From Enterococcus faecalis (GTDB lineage: Bacteria; Bacillota; Bacilli; Lactobacillales; Enterococcaceae), in contig NZ_CP118962.1 of NCBI RefSeq assembly GCF_029024925.1, positions 470,501 through 534,500 on the forward strand: a stretch of 64,000 bases of DNA, written 5' to 3'. Every line of letters begins with the position of its first letter. The stretch's first letter is position 1. The position numbers were made by a program, and so were the translations under genes. Of the stretch, positions 1-8,425 are shown one piece after another. Under the pieces are notes generated by a model that did no database searches, was not told where the DNA came from, and saw only the letters and a list, made by a program, of their open reading frames with translations.

Positions 1-449
1 CTTTATACGCCGAAGGAAAAGTGAAAGCAATTGGTGTCAGCAACTTCCAAGTTCATCATTTAGAAGATTTACTTTCTTATGCAAAAGTTGTTCCGGTAAT
101 TAACCAAGTGGAACTACATCCAAAATTGGATCAAAAAGAAGTGCGTGATTTCTGTGAAAAACATGATATCAAAGTCCAAGCTTGGTCACCATTGATGCAA
201 GGTCAATTATTATCGAACGAAACCATTTTGGCGATTGCTGAGAACCATAATAAATCAGCAGCCCAAGTGATTTTACGTTGGGATATTCAACAAGATATCT
301 TATTAGCCGTGAAATCTGTCCACAAAGAACGGATGATTAGCAATGCAGCGGTCTTTGATTTTGAACTAAGTGCAGAAGAAATGGCACAAATTAACCAATT
401 GAATGAATCGTTACGTGTGGGACCAGATCCAGACACGTTTGATTTCTAA
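1..449 (+). CDS. Aldo/keto reductase, C-terminal part (5' end outside window)
   Basis: The reading frame is open from base 3 to the stop at 449, so the gene begins upstream of the window. The visible part carries the aldo/keto reductase hallmarks GVSNF, NQVELHP and AWSPL, followed by the C-terminal NADPH-binding segment (AVKSVHKERMISN) and the usual helix ending in FDFELS. The family reduces aldehydes and ketones with NADPH in the cytoplasm. The N-terminal half with most of the catalytic tetrad (Asp, Tyr, Lys) is not visible, so activity cannot be judged. A glyoxalase-fold gene follows after 22 bases and probably shares the transcript, which would suit detoxification of reactive carbonyls; that link is inference. 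Confidence 0.9.
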   Translation, partial: LYAEGKVKAIGVSNFQVHHLEDLLSYAKVVPVINQVELHPKLDQKEVRDFCEKHDIKVQAWSPLMQGQLLSNETILAIAENHNKSAAQVILRWDIQQDILLAVKSVHKERMISNAAVFDFELSAEEMAQINQLNESLRVGPDPDTFDF

Positions 450-471
450 AAATTAACTAGGAGGAGATACA

Positions 472-954
472 ATGAGTGAAGCAGTTAAAGGTTTTTCAGT
501 AGTCAACCACGTGGGGATTACAGTCAGTAATTTGGATGAATCAGTGAAGTTTTATGAAGCATTAACAGGAACAAAAATCGCAAATCGTGATGAAATTGGT
601 GGAAAACGGATGGCCCAAACACAAGGGTTAGATGATACATTAATCAAGTATGCCAATGTGCATCTAGAAAACATCAATATTGATTTATTAGAATATGTTA
701 AACCAAAATCAGAAAAAGCTTCTTATTCCAACGAACAAATTAGTGCAATGCATATGTGTTTCGAAGTGGAAGATATTGATGCAGCTGTTGCACGTTTAAG
801 AGCGATTGGCGTAGAACCTGATGGAGAGCCGATTACATTCCAAGAAGAAGATGGCTTGAAGAGCGGTTTTGGTACAGGGGTTGCTTACTTTACCGATCCA
901 GATGGTACAAATTTAGAATTGATTGCTCCTAAAGGTCCATTTACACGAAATTAA
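472..954 (+). CDS. VOC (glyoxalase/bleomycin resistance/dioxygenase) family protein
   Basis: This 160-residue protein has one vicinal-oxygen-chelate domain: VNHVGITVSNLDESVKFYE at the start, a central MHMCFEVEDIDAA strand and a C-terminal FTDPDGTNLELI segment. The two histidines and the last glutamate are in the places used for metal binding in glyoxalase I and methylmalonyl-CoA epimerase. The ribosome site AGGAGGAG lies just before the ATG. It is the last gene of a unit with the aldo/keto reductase and is closed by a hairpin at 985. Function could be lactoylglutathione-type lyase, epimerase or another VOC reaction; the substrate is not readable. Confidence 0.85.
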   Translation: MSEAVKGFSVVNHVGITVSNLDESVKFYEALTGTKIANRDEIGGKRMAQTQGLDDTLIKYANVHLENINIDLLEYVKPKSEKASYSNEQISAMHMCFEVEDIDAAVARLRAIGVEPDGEPITFQEEDGLKSGFGTGVAYFTDPDGTNLELIAPKGPFTRN

Positions 955-984
955 GTTAAAAGACTTTCAAACAAACATCAAAAA

Positions 985-1030
985 GACCCCCTCATTCTAG
1001 TATCACTAACTAGAATGGGGGCTCTTTTTA
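985..1030 (+). terminator. Rho-independent terminator after the VOC gene
   Basis: A GC-rich hairpin (CATTCTAG paired with CTAGAATG, extended by C and G runs with a small bulge) is followed by a short T run. Confidence 0.85.
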
Positions 1031-1119
1031 TTTTTTGAGACAGAAGTCGCTAAAGAAAAGATATTCCAAATCCGTAATTGATGGTATACTAAAACGTAAC
1101 AAATAAAGGAGGAAGACAA

Positions 1120-2565
1120 TTGATTCTTAGCGTCTTAACAGTTATTTATTTTATTAATGCAATTATTGCGGGAATTACCATTTTGTTAAAACCTCGAGAT
1201 GTAGCAGCAATTTGGGCATGGCTACTCGTACTGATTGCTCTACCCGTTTTTGGTTTTTTCTTATATTTATTCTTTGGTCGCGGTTTAACCGACAAAAAGA
1301 AATTTTATTTGCAACAAAGTGATTTGCGGGAATTAGAGAATTTTCAGAATTTCCAAGAAGAAAGTTTTGAACTTTATAGTCAAAAGATGCCGACGGAGGA
1401 GCAACAACAGTTTACAGACTTTTTTTCCTCGTTAAATAGGATGCCTCTGACTAAGAAAAATGATGTTGAAATTTTTACGGATGGTACGGAAAAATTCAAT
1501 GCGTTGATGGCGGATATAAAAAAAGCTCAGCACTCTATTCATATTGAATATTATGCCTTTGTAACGGATCATATCGGTACCAAAATTTTGAACTTATTAG
1601 AAGAAAAGGCGGCTGAAGGGGTTGAAGTGCGGTTGCTTTACGATGCCTTTGGCTCAAAGGGCACCAAGGTTCATCATTTGAATGAATTGAAAAAAAACGG
1701 TGGTTTTGTCCAAACGTTTATTACTTCTCAAAAAGCACTTTTGAAGTTTCGTTTGAATTATCATGATCACCGGAAAATTGTTGTTATTGACGGAAAAGTA
1801 GGCTACATTGGCGGCTTTAATGTTGCCGATCAATATGCTGGAACGACTAAAAAGTTTGGCTATTGGCGGGATACGCATTTACGGATTCAAGGGCCAGCAG
1901 CCTCATTACTGCAAATGCGTTTTTTAATGGATTGGAACGTCTCTTCCCCCGAGAAAAATCGTGTGGCGTATCAATTGGATTATTTCTTTAAACTTGAAGC
2001 ATTGGTGCCAGAGGCAAATACATCCATTCAGATGATTGCCAGTGGTCCTAACAGTGACCGTGAACAAATTAAATTGGCCTTTATTAAATTGATTACTTCT
2101 GCCAAGAAAAGAGTCTGGATTCAAACGCCGTATTTAGTTCCTGATGATAGTGTCTTGGCTGCTTTAAAGGTTGCTGCGGCTTCAGGAGTAGATGTTAAAA
2201 TTATGATTCCAGATAAGCCCGACCATCCGTTTATTTATCGAGCAACACAGTATTACGGCCGCTTATTGATGAAAGAAAATATTGAAATTTTAATTTATAA
2301 CGGTGGTTTCTTACATGCGAAAACAATGATTATGGATGATGAAGTCTGCACAGTTGGTTCAGCCAATCAAGATATCCGAAGTTACAAATTAAACTTTGAA
2401 GCAAATGCTGTGTTATATGATAAAAAAATCATTGATCAATTAGAAGCAATTTTTTTAGAAGATCGAAAAAAATGTACAACAATGACTCCAGAAGTTGTTC
2501 GCGACATGTCAAAATGGTTGATTTTTAAACAACAAATTTCACGATTATTTTCACCAATTCTTTAA
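1120..2565 (+). CDS. cls: Cardiolipin synthase
   Basis: This 481-residue protein condenses two phosphatidylglycerol molecules into cardiolipin and glycerol at the membrane. Two hydrophobic segments fill the first 50 residues, including the VAAIWAWLLVLIALPVFGF stretch typical of bacterial Cls. Two phospholipase-D HKD motifs follow: HDHRKIVVID (His217, Lys219) and HAKTMIMDD (His399, Lys401). Length matches the family. The start is TTG, chosen because AAAGGAGGAAG lies 6 bases upstream and the alignment begins there. It is a single-gene unit with terminators on both sides. Enterococci carry more than one cls copy, so this is one paralogue. Confidence 0.95.
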   Translation: MILSVLTVIYFINAIIAGITILLKPRDVAAIWAWLLVLIALPVFGFFLYLFFGRGLTDKKKFYLQQSDLRELENFQNFQEESFELYSQKMPTEEQQQFTDFFSSLNRMPLTKKNDVEIFTDGTEKFNALMADIKKAQHSIHIEYYAFVTDHIGTKILNLLEEKAAEGVEVRLLYDAFGSKGTKVHHLNELKKNGGFVQTFITSQKALLKFRLNYHDHRKIVVIDGKVGYIGGFNVADQYAGTTKKFGYWRDTHLRIQGPAASLLQMRFLMDWNVSSPEKNRVAYQLDYFFKLEALVPEANTSIQMIASGPNSDREQIKLAFIKLITSAKKRVWIQTPYLVPDDSVLAALKVAAASGVDVKIMIPDKPDHPFIYRATQYYGRLLMKENIEILIYNGGFLHAKTMIMDDEVCTVGSANQDIRSYKLNFEANAVLYDKKIIDQLEAIFLEDRKKCTTMTPEVVRDMSKWLIFKQQISRLFSPIL

Positions 2566-2580
2566 AACTGTTTTTCACAA

Positions 2581-2616
2581 AATGACGAACTTCTGATCCG
2601 AAGTTCGTCATTTTTC
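2581..2616 (+). terminator. Terminator after cls
   Basis: A perfect 12-bp stem (AATGACGAACTT / AAGTTCGTCATT) with an 8-base loop is followed by a T run. Confidence 0.9.
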
Positions 2617-2811
2617 TTCGGGAATTTTATAAAAGTATAGAAAATCACAAAAAAAGTCAAAAAATTTTTAAAGAATATTTTTTAAATTTTTTCGTTATTT
2701 TTTTATCTGTAGTTGCTGTTAAAACAAATAAATATTATTTTGAATTCGTTATTTTATTTTTGTGAAAAAGGGACATCTTTTATAAAAGTAAAAAAAATTA
2801 AGCAAAGAGTG

Positions 2812-2840
2812 TTGACAAAAAAAACGAAAAGGAATATGCT
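2812..2840 (+). promoter_or_regulatory. Promoter of the tyrS leader
   Basis: TTGACA (2812-2817) and TATGCT (2835-2840) are separated by exactly 17 bases, a near-consensus sigma-A promoter. It lies just before the T-box leader, so transcription would begin near 2847. Confidence 0.8.
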
Positions 2841-2849
2841 ACATGTACA

Positions 2850-3100
2850 AGTTAAATACAAAGCAATGACAGAAAAGCAGTAGAGAAATAACCACTGTTA
2901 CAGAAAGCTAGTGGCGCTGGAAACTAGTACACGTTATTTATCGAATTACATTCTTGAGCTTCTGCCTACAGGGCACGGGTAACAGCGTTATTTGTTAAGA
3001 GGTATATAGTATTTTAAATAAATTAAACTATGTATAAATTTGGGTGGTACCACGAGAAATTCGTCCCTAAGTCGTTTTGACGGCTTAGGGATTTTTTGTA
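2850..3100 (+). promoter_or_regulatory. T-box riboswitch (tRNA-Tyr sensing leader) of tyrS
   Basis: The leader carries the conserved T-box sequence GGGTGGTACCACG at 3042-3054. It is followed directly by a terminator hairpin (CCCTAAGTCG / CGGCTTAGGG with a T run, 3064-3098). A long Stem I region precedes it. A TAC triplet followed by A at 2947-2949 lies on the 3' side of Stem I and is the likely specifier for tyrosine. In this class, uncharged tRNA pairs with the specifier and T-box, stabilises the antiterminator and lets transcription enter the gene. The specifier position is inferred from layout and the identity of the downstream gene; the T-box and terminator are read directly. Confidence 0.93.
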
Positions 3101-3262
3101 TTCTTTTTTTGAATACGTGGCAGACCAAAGAAAATTTCGTGAACCCGTGTATACATAGAAATAAACACGGAATATCGTGTAAAAACAAGTGTGTTAATCG
3201 TTTGTTTCGTTAAATGAACGATTTCCTATAAAGAGATAATTATAAATATGGAGGGTGATAAC

Positions 3263-4519
3263 ATGAATATCATTGACGAGCTAGCATGGCGTGATGCAAT
3301 CAATCAACAAACAAACGAAGAAGGACTAAGAGAACTTACAGAAAATACGAGCATTTCGCTATATTGCGGTGTCGATCCAACTGGAGATAGCATGCATATT
3401 GGACATTTAATTCCTTTTATGATGATGAAACGATTCCAATTAGCAGGTCATCACCCATACATTTTAATTGGTGGCGGAACTGGAACTATTGGTGACCCAA
3501 GTGGACGAACAACTGAACGTGTTTTACAAACGATGGAAGCTGTGCAACATAATGTGGACAGTCTTTCAAACCAAATGAAAAAATTATTTGGTAAAGATGC
3601 TGAGGTAACAATGGTGAACAACTACGATTGGTTATCAGAACTATCTTTATTAGATTTTTTAAGAGATTACGGGAAAAACTTTAATGTCAACACGATGTTG
3701 GCAAAAGACATTGTCGCTAGTCGTTTAGAAAGTGGCATTTCCTTTACAGAATTCACATACCAAATTCTTCAATCAATTGACTTTTACACATTGCATAAAA
3801 AACATAATATTCAATTGCAAATTGGTGGCGCTGATCAATGGGGCAATATCACTGCAGGATTAGATTTGATTCGTAAAAAAGAAGGACCAGAAGCCAAAGT
3901 ATTCGGGTTAACCATTCCTTTAATGCTAAAAGCAGATGGTACAAAATTTGGGAAAACAGCGGGTGGCGCTATCTGGTTAGATCCTAAGAAAACCTCACCA
4001 TTTGAATTCTACCAATTCTGGTTAAACCAAGATGATCGTGATGTCATCAAATACTTGAAATTCTTTACTTTCTTAGATAAAGAAGAAATCGATGCGTTAG
4101 CTGAAAAAGTTGAAAAAGAACCAGGTAAACGTGAAGCACAAAGACGCTTAGCTGAAGAAGTGACACGATTTGTTCACGATGATGCAGCATTAGAAGAAGC
4201 GCAAAAAATTTCAGAAGCTCTTTTCTCAGGCAATATTAAAGACTTAACGATTGAGGAAATCGAGCAAGGGTTAGAACATGTGCCAACTGTTGAAATTACC
4301 AAAGATGCTAAAAACATCGTAGATTGGTTAGTTGACACAGAAATCGAACCATCAAAACGTCAAGCTCGCGAAGATGTGAGCGGAGGAGCTATAAGTATTA
4401 ACGGTGACCGAGTTACCGATTTAGATTTTGCAGTCGATCCAACACAACATTTCGATGGAAAATTCGTTGTTGTACGGAAAGGGAAGAAAAATTACTTTTT
4501 AGCAAAAGTAATGGATTAG
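3263..4519 (+). CDS. tyrS: Tyrosyl-tRNA synthetase
   Basis: This 418-residue class I synthetase charges tRNA-Tyr. The HIGH signature is HIGH at 45-48, preceded by YCGVDPTGDSM, and the KMSKS loop is the TyrRS-type KFGKT at 228-232. An S4-type RNA-binding domain forms the C-terminus (SKRQAREDVSGGAISING). The ATG at 3263 is preferred over one 15 bases upstream because GGAGGG stands 7 bases before it. The T-box leader and its place in front of tyrosine decarboxylase suggest this copy is the tyrosine-responsive one tied to the tyramine pathway. E. faecalis is known to have a second tyrS elsewhere. A strong terminator at 4620 separates it from tdcA. Confidence 0.96.
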   Translation: MNIIDELAWRDAINQQTNEEGLRELTENTSISLYCGVDPTGDSMHIGHLIPFMMMKRFQLAGHHPYILIGGGTGTIGDPSGRTTERVLQTMEAVQHNVDSLSNQMKKLFGKDAEVTMVNNYDWLSELSLLDFLRDYGKNFNVNTMLAKDIVASRLESGISFTEFTYQILQSIDFYTLHKKHNIQLQIGGADQWGNITAGLDLIRKKEGPEAKVFGLTIPLMLKADGTKFGKTAGGAIWLDPKKTSPFEFYQFWLNQDDRDVIKYLKFFTFLDKEEIDALAEKVEKEPGKREAQRRLAEEVTRFVHDDAALEEAQKISEALFSGNIKDLTIEEIEQGLEHVPTVEITKDAKNIVDWLVDTEIEPSKRQAREDVSGGAISINGDRVTDLDFAVDPTQHFDGKFVVVRKGKKNYFLAKVMD

Positions 4520-4619
4520 AAATTGATAATAATTTCACGAAGAGAAGACGTGTGATTATTTGATCAAAGTTAAAATTCTATTTCTCCTTACAGGTAGTGG
4601 TGAAACCGTTAATACACCT

Positions 4620-4662
4620 AATAAGAGTGGGATTGTACACACAATCCCACTCTTATTTTTTT
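4620..4662 (+). terminator. Terminator between tyrS and tdcA
   Basis: A perfect 15-bp stem (TAAGAGTGGGATTGT / ACAATCCCACTCTTA) with a 4-base loop ACAC and a T run follows tyrS by about 100 bases. The bases between the stop codon and the hairpin carry no feature I recognise. Confidence 0.9.
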
Positions 4663-4817
4663 ATATAATGGTTCTGACAAGACACCTTGTGAAAAAATTA
4701 TAAAATTAAAGAGCTATGATAACCATTGTTATTTTTCTTCTTTACACTTTAGCCGTTTGGGTGTAAGTTGTGAATGCAAAATCTAATTCATTAAAATTTG
4801 TAAGGAGGAATTTTCGT

Positions 4818-6680
4818 ATGAAAAACGAAAAATTAGCAAAAGGCGAAATGAACCTTAATGCACTATTCATTGGGGACAAAGCCGAAAACGGACAATTATA
4901 TAAAGACTTGTTGATCGACTTAGTAGATGAACATTTAGGATGGCGTCAAAACTACATGCCACAAGACATGCCAGTTATCTCTTCTCAAGAACGCACATCT
5001 GAAAGCTACGAAAAAACTGTCAACCATATGAAAGATGTATTGAATGAAATTTCTTCTCGCATGCGTACACATTCAGTTCCATGGCATACAGCAGGTAGAT
5101 ATTGGGGACATATGAACTCAGAAACATTAATGCCTTCTCTATTAGCTTACAACTTTGCAATGCTATGGAACGGGAACAACGTTGCCTATGAATCTTCTCC
5201 AGCAACTTCTCAAATGGAAGAAGAAGTAGGACATGAATTTGCTCACTTAATGAGCTACAAAAATGGTTGGGGACACATCGTTGCTGATGGTTCTTTAGCT
5301 AACTTAGAAGGCTTATGGTATGCCCGTAACATTAAATCATTACCATTTGCTATGAAAGAAGTAAAACCAGAATTAGTTGCTGGCAAATCAGATTGGGAAC
5401 TATTGAACATGCCAACAAAAGAAATTATGGACTTATTAGAATCAGCTGAAGATGAAATTGATGAAATCAAAGCTCATTCAGCTCGTTCAGGTAAACATTT
5501 ACAAGCAATCGGTAAATGGTTAGTCCCACAAACTAAACACTATTCTTGGTTAAAAGCTGCTGATATTATCGGTATCGGTTTAGATCAAGTTATCCCAGTA
5601 CCAGTTGACCATAACTACCGTATGGATATCAACGAATTAGAAAAAATCGTTCGTGGCTTAGCAGAAGAACAAATTCCAGTGCTAGGTGTTGTCGGTGTAG
5701 TTGGTTCTACTGAAGAAGGTGCCGTTGACTCAATCGATAAAATTATTGCTTTACGCGATGAATTAATGAAAGACGGTATTTACTATTATGTACACGTTGA
5801 TGCTGCTTATGGTGGTTATGGACGTGCCATCTTCTTAGACGAAGACAACAACTTCATCCCTTACGAAGATTTACAAGATGTTCACGAAGAATACGGTGTC
5901 TTCAAAGAGAAAAAAGAACACATTTCAAGAGAAGTGTATGATGCATATAAAGCAATCGAATTAGCAGAATCAGTAACAATTGACCCTCATAAAATGGGTT
6001 ATATCCCTTATTCAGCTGGTGGTATCGTTATCCAAGATATCCGTATGCGCGACGTTATTTCTTACTTCGCAACTTACGTATTTGAAAAAGGTGCCGATAT
6101 TCCTGCGTTACTAGGTGCTTATATCCTTGAAGGTTCAAAAGCTGGTGCAACAGCTGCTTCTGTATGGGCTGCACATCACGTTTTACCTTTAAACGTTGCA
6201 GGTTATGGTAAATTAATTGGTGCTTCAATTGAAGGATCACATCATTTCTATAACTTCTTGAATGATTTAACATTCAAAGTTGGCGACAAAGAAATCGAAG
6301 TCCACACATTAACTCATCCAGACTTCAACATGGTTGACTATGTGTTTAAAGAAAAAGGCAACGATGATTTAGTAGCAATGAACAAATTAAACCATGATGT
6401 ATATGACTATGCATCATACGTTAAAGGAAATATTTACAACAACGAATTCATTACTTCACATACTGACTTTGCTATTCCAGATTATGGCAACAGCCCATTA
6501 AAATTTGTAAACAGCTTAGGATTTAGTGACGAAGAATGGAACCGTGCAGGTAAAGTAACTGTGTTACGTGCTGCTGTAATGACTCCATACATGAACGATA
6601 AAGAAGAATTTGATGTTTACGCTCCTAAGATTCAAGCTGCTTTACAAGAAAAATTAGAACAAATTTACGACGTAAAATAA
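4818..6680 (+). CDS. tdcA: Tyrosine decarboxylase
   Basis: This 620-residue PLP enzyme converts tyrosine (and L-DOPA in known homologues) to tyramine and CO2, consuming a cytoplasmic proton. The group II decarboxylase motif DPHKMGY places the PLP lysine at residue 392, the number reported for lactic acid bacterial tyrosine decarboxylases. [11 protein letters not shown] supplies the Asp/Ala that contact the cofactor ring. The ATG at 4818 follows AAGGAGGAA with good spacing and gives the family length of 620; an upstream in-frame start at 4770 has no ribosome site. Codon choice is strongly biased towards preferred codons (TTA, GAA, GGT), as for highly expressed genes. tyrP follows and is probably cotranscribed. 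Confidence 0.97.
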
Positions 6681-6731
6681 TTGAATCTTAAACGGAAAAA
6701 AGAAATGGTAACCGAACGAGGGAACGTTCTT

Positions 6732-6764
6732 CTGGTTGATTTATTCAAGAGAGAAATCAACCAG
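6732..6764 (+). promoter_or_regulatory. First hairpin in the tdcA-tyrP spacer
   Basis: CTGGTTGATTT (6732-6742) pairs perfectly with AAATCAACCAG (6754-6764), an 11-bp stem with an 11-base loop. No T run follows, so it is not a standard terminator. It may protect the 3' end of tdcA mRNA or take part in control of tyrP. Confidence 0.6.
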
Positions 6765-6809
6765 ACGGCTAACCTCTTAACCAATTCTTTGTCTGGGTAA
6801 GAGGCAGTC

Positions 6810-6844
6810 GAATGACTGTTTTACTCAGCGTATAACAGTCATTC
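6810..6844 (+). promoter_or_regulatory. Second hairpin in the tdcA-tyrP spacer
   Basis: GAATGACTGTT (6810-6820) pairs perfectly with AACAGTCATTC (6834-6844), again 11 bp with a 13-base loop and no T run. It ends 3 bases before the hairpin that covers the tyrP ribosome site. Confidence 0.6.
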
Positions 6845-6847
6845 ATG

Positions 6848-6873
6848 CTCCTTATCCAAAATCTTATAAGGAG
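6848..6873 (+). promoter_or_regulatory. Hairpin that would mask the tyrP ribosome-binding site
   Basis: CTCCTTAT (6848-6855) is the exact complement of ATAAGGAG (6866-6873), which contains the only plausible tyrP Shine-Dalgarno. The 10-base loop is CCAAAATCTT. When folded, the site is closed; the TTG start comes 9 bases after the stem. This suggests restricted or regulated translation of tyrP relative to tdcA. Confidence 0.6.
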
Positions 6874-6882
6874 TGTACAAAA

Positions 6883-8301
6883 TTGGATAAACAACAAGTT
6901 AAAAAAATTGAATTAGGTACTTTTATCGGTTTAACAATGGCATTGTGTGCAACTGTACGTAGTATCCCAACACTTGCTGCTGTTGGTTGGACATTAATTT
7001 CTTACACAATTTTCGCGGTCTTATTCTTTGCTGGTCCAATCGCATTGATATCTGGTGAATTATCTACGATGCTTCCTCAAGAAGGTGGCCCTCAACTTTG
7101 GGTTAAAACTGCCTTAGGTAGCAAATGGGGTTTTGTTGTCGCTTGGTTACTATGGGTGCAAATGTTCCCAGGAATGGTAATGGTTGCTTCTACATTAGGC
7201 CCTTTGCTAGGTAATACATTTGGTAATGTTCACTTAGGTGAAAATCATTGGTTCGTATTAGGTTGTATCTTAGTGATTTACTGGATTATTACAATCTTGA
7301 ACTTGAAATTTGACATGGCGAAAGTTGGCGGAAATATTGGTGTTTGGCTAGGTGTTTACATCCCAGTATTAGTTATGTTTGTTTTAGGTCTTCTTTCAAT
7401 GATTAAAGTAGGCTTAACACCTGGCGGCTATTTAGGTGCCTTCTCTTGGTCAAAAGTTTTACCAAACTTAGAAAATATGGACACATTTAAATATCTAGCA
7501 GGGATTGCGTTTATCTTTGTTGGGATTGAAATGTCTTCTGTTTATATTCCTCGTTTGAAAGATGCAACAAAAAATTATACAAAAGGCGTTTTCATTTCAT
7601 TAATTGGTTTAGTTTTATTAAACGTTATTAATGCAATGTTTGTTGCTAATATTGTTCCAAATGGCAAAATGGAATTGTCTAACATTACACAACCAATTTT
7701 GCTTTATTGTGACGTTTTAGGTTTACCAACAATTATTGGTAATATCTTTAGTTTCATGGTCTTCTTAGGTGTGTTATTACAATTATCTGCTTGGGTTACT
7801 GGACCATCAAAAACAATTATTCAAGTTGCTCGTGATGGCTTATTGCCACCAAAATTTGGCTTCCATCGCGAAAATAAATATGGCGTTTCTCGTAACGTTG
7901 TGTTAACACAATCTGTGGTTATCTCATTATTCGCATTACTTTATGGGGTAATGGATGATGTCAACGCTGTATTCTTAACTTTAACAAATGCAACAACAAT
8001 TATTTATAGTATTGTGTATGTATTGATTGCGATTTCCCTAATTAAATTACGTAAATCTCAACCAGATACACTACGTCCTTACCGAATTGGTAAAAAAGGT
8101 AATGGCTTAGCTTATTTAGTGGCAGCAATGTTAATTTTTAGTGTTATCATTGTTATTTTCGCCACATTAGGTACAACAACCGTGACTGATGCAGTCTTAG
8201 TTGCATTAATCACTATTGTTATGTTTGTGATTCCGTTAATCATTAATCGCTTTAAAAAAGCAAGTTGGGCAACGGAAGTAAAAGAAGATTTAGGTGAATA
8301 A
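6883..8301 (+). CDS. tyrP: Tyrosine/tyramine antiporter, APC family
   Basis: This 472-residue membrane protein of the amino acid/polyamine/organocation superfamily has about 12 hydrophobic segments. It carries the family's early motif ELSTMLPQEGGPQLWV in TM2. Its place directly after tyrosine decarboxylase matches the known exchanger that imports tyrosine and exports tyramine; exchange plus decarboxylation creates a proton motive force. The start is TTG at 6883 after AAGGAG. The protein ends in a charged cytoplasmic tail. Transcription probably continues from tdcA, since no terminator with a T run lies between them, but the ribosome site is inside a hairpin. A hairpin at 8366 follows the gene. 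Confidence 0.94.
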   Translation: MDKQQVKKIELGTFIGLTMALCATVRSIPTLAAVGWTLISYTIFAVLFFAGPIALISGELSTMLPQEGGPQLWVKTALGSKWGFVVAWLLWVQMFPGMVMVASTLGPLLGNTFGNVHLGENHWFVLGCILVIYWIITILNLKFDMAKVGGNIGVWLGVYIPVLVMFVLGLLSMIKVGLTPGGYLGAFSWSKVLPNLENMDTFKYLAGIAFIFVGIEMSSVYIPRLKDATKNYTKGVFISLIGLVLLNVINAMFVANIVPNGKMELSNITQPILLYCDVLGLPTIIGNIFSFMVFLGVLLQLSAWVTGPSKTIIQVARDGLLPPKFGFHRENKYGVSRNVVLTQSVVISLFALLYGVMDDVNAVFLTLTNATTIIYSIVYVLIAISLIKLRKSQPDTLRPYRIGKKGNGLAYLVAAMLIFSVIIVIFATLGTTTVTDAVLVALITIVMFVIPLIINRFKKASWATEVKEDLGE

Positions 8302-8365
8302 AAAGGCTAGCAATTATTTTGCTGAGTGCCTCTTCACCTGATGACTATAGTAAATTGTCGTTTGG

Positions 8366-8400
8366 AAACTGAAGCAAGTTCGATTATTGCTTCAGTTTTC
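8366..8400 (+). terminator. Terminator-like hairpin between tyrP and nhaC
   Basis: AAACTGAAGCAA (8366-8377) pairs perfectly with TTGCTTCAGTTT (8387-8398), with a 9-base loop. Only four T's follow, so some read-through into nhaC is likely. Confidence 0.7.
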
Positions 8401-8425
8401 GCTTTCCATAAAAGGAGGTTTTCAT

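Noticed and set aside
4663-4817. A tdcA promoter at CTGACA (4674-4679) with TATAAA (4699-4704)
   Set aside because: The spacing of 19 bases is poor and several other AT-rich pairings are equally good; the start site cannot be placed from sequence alone.
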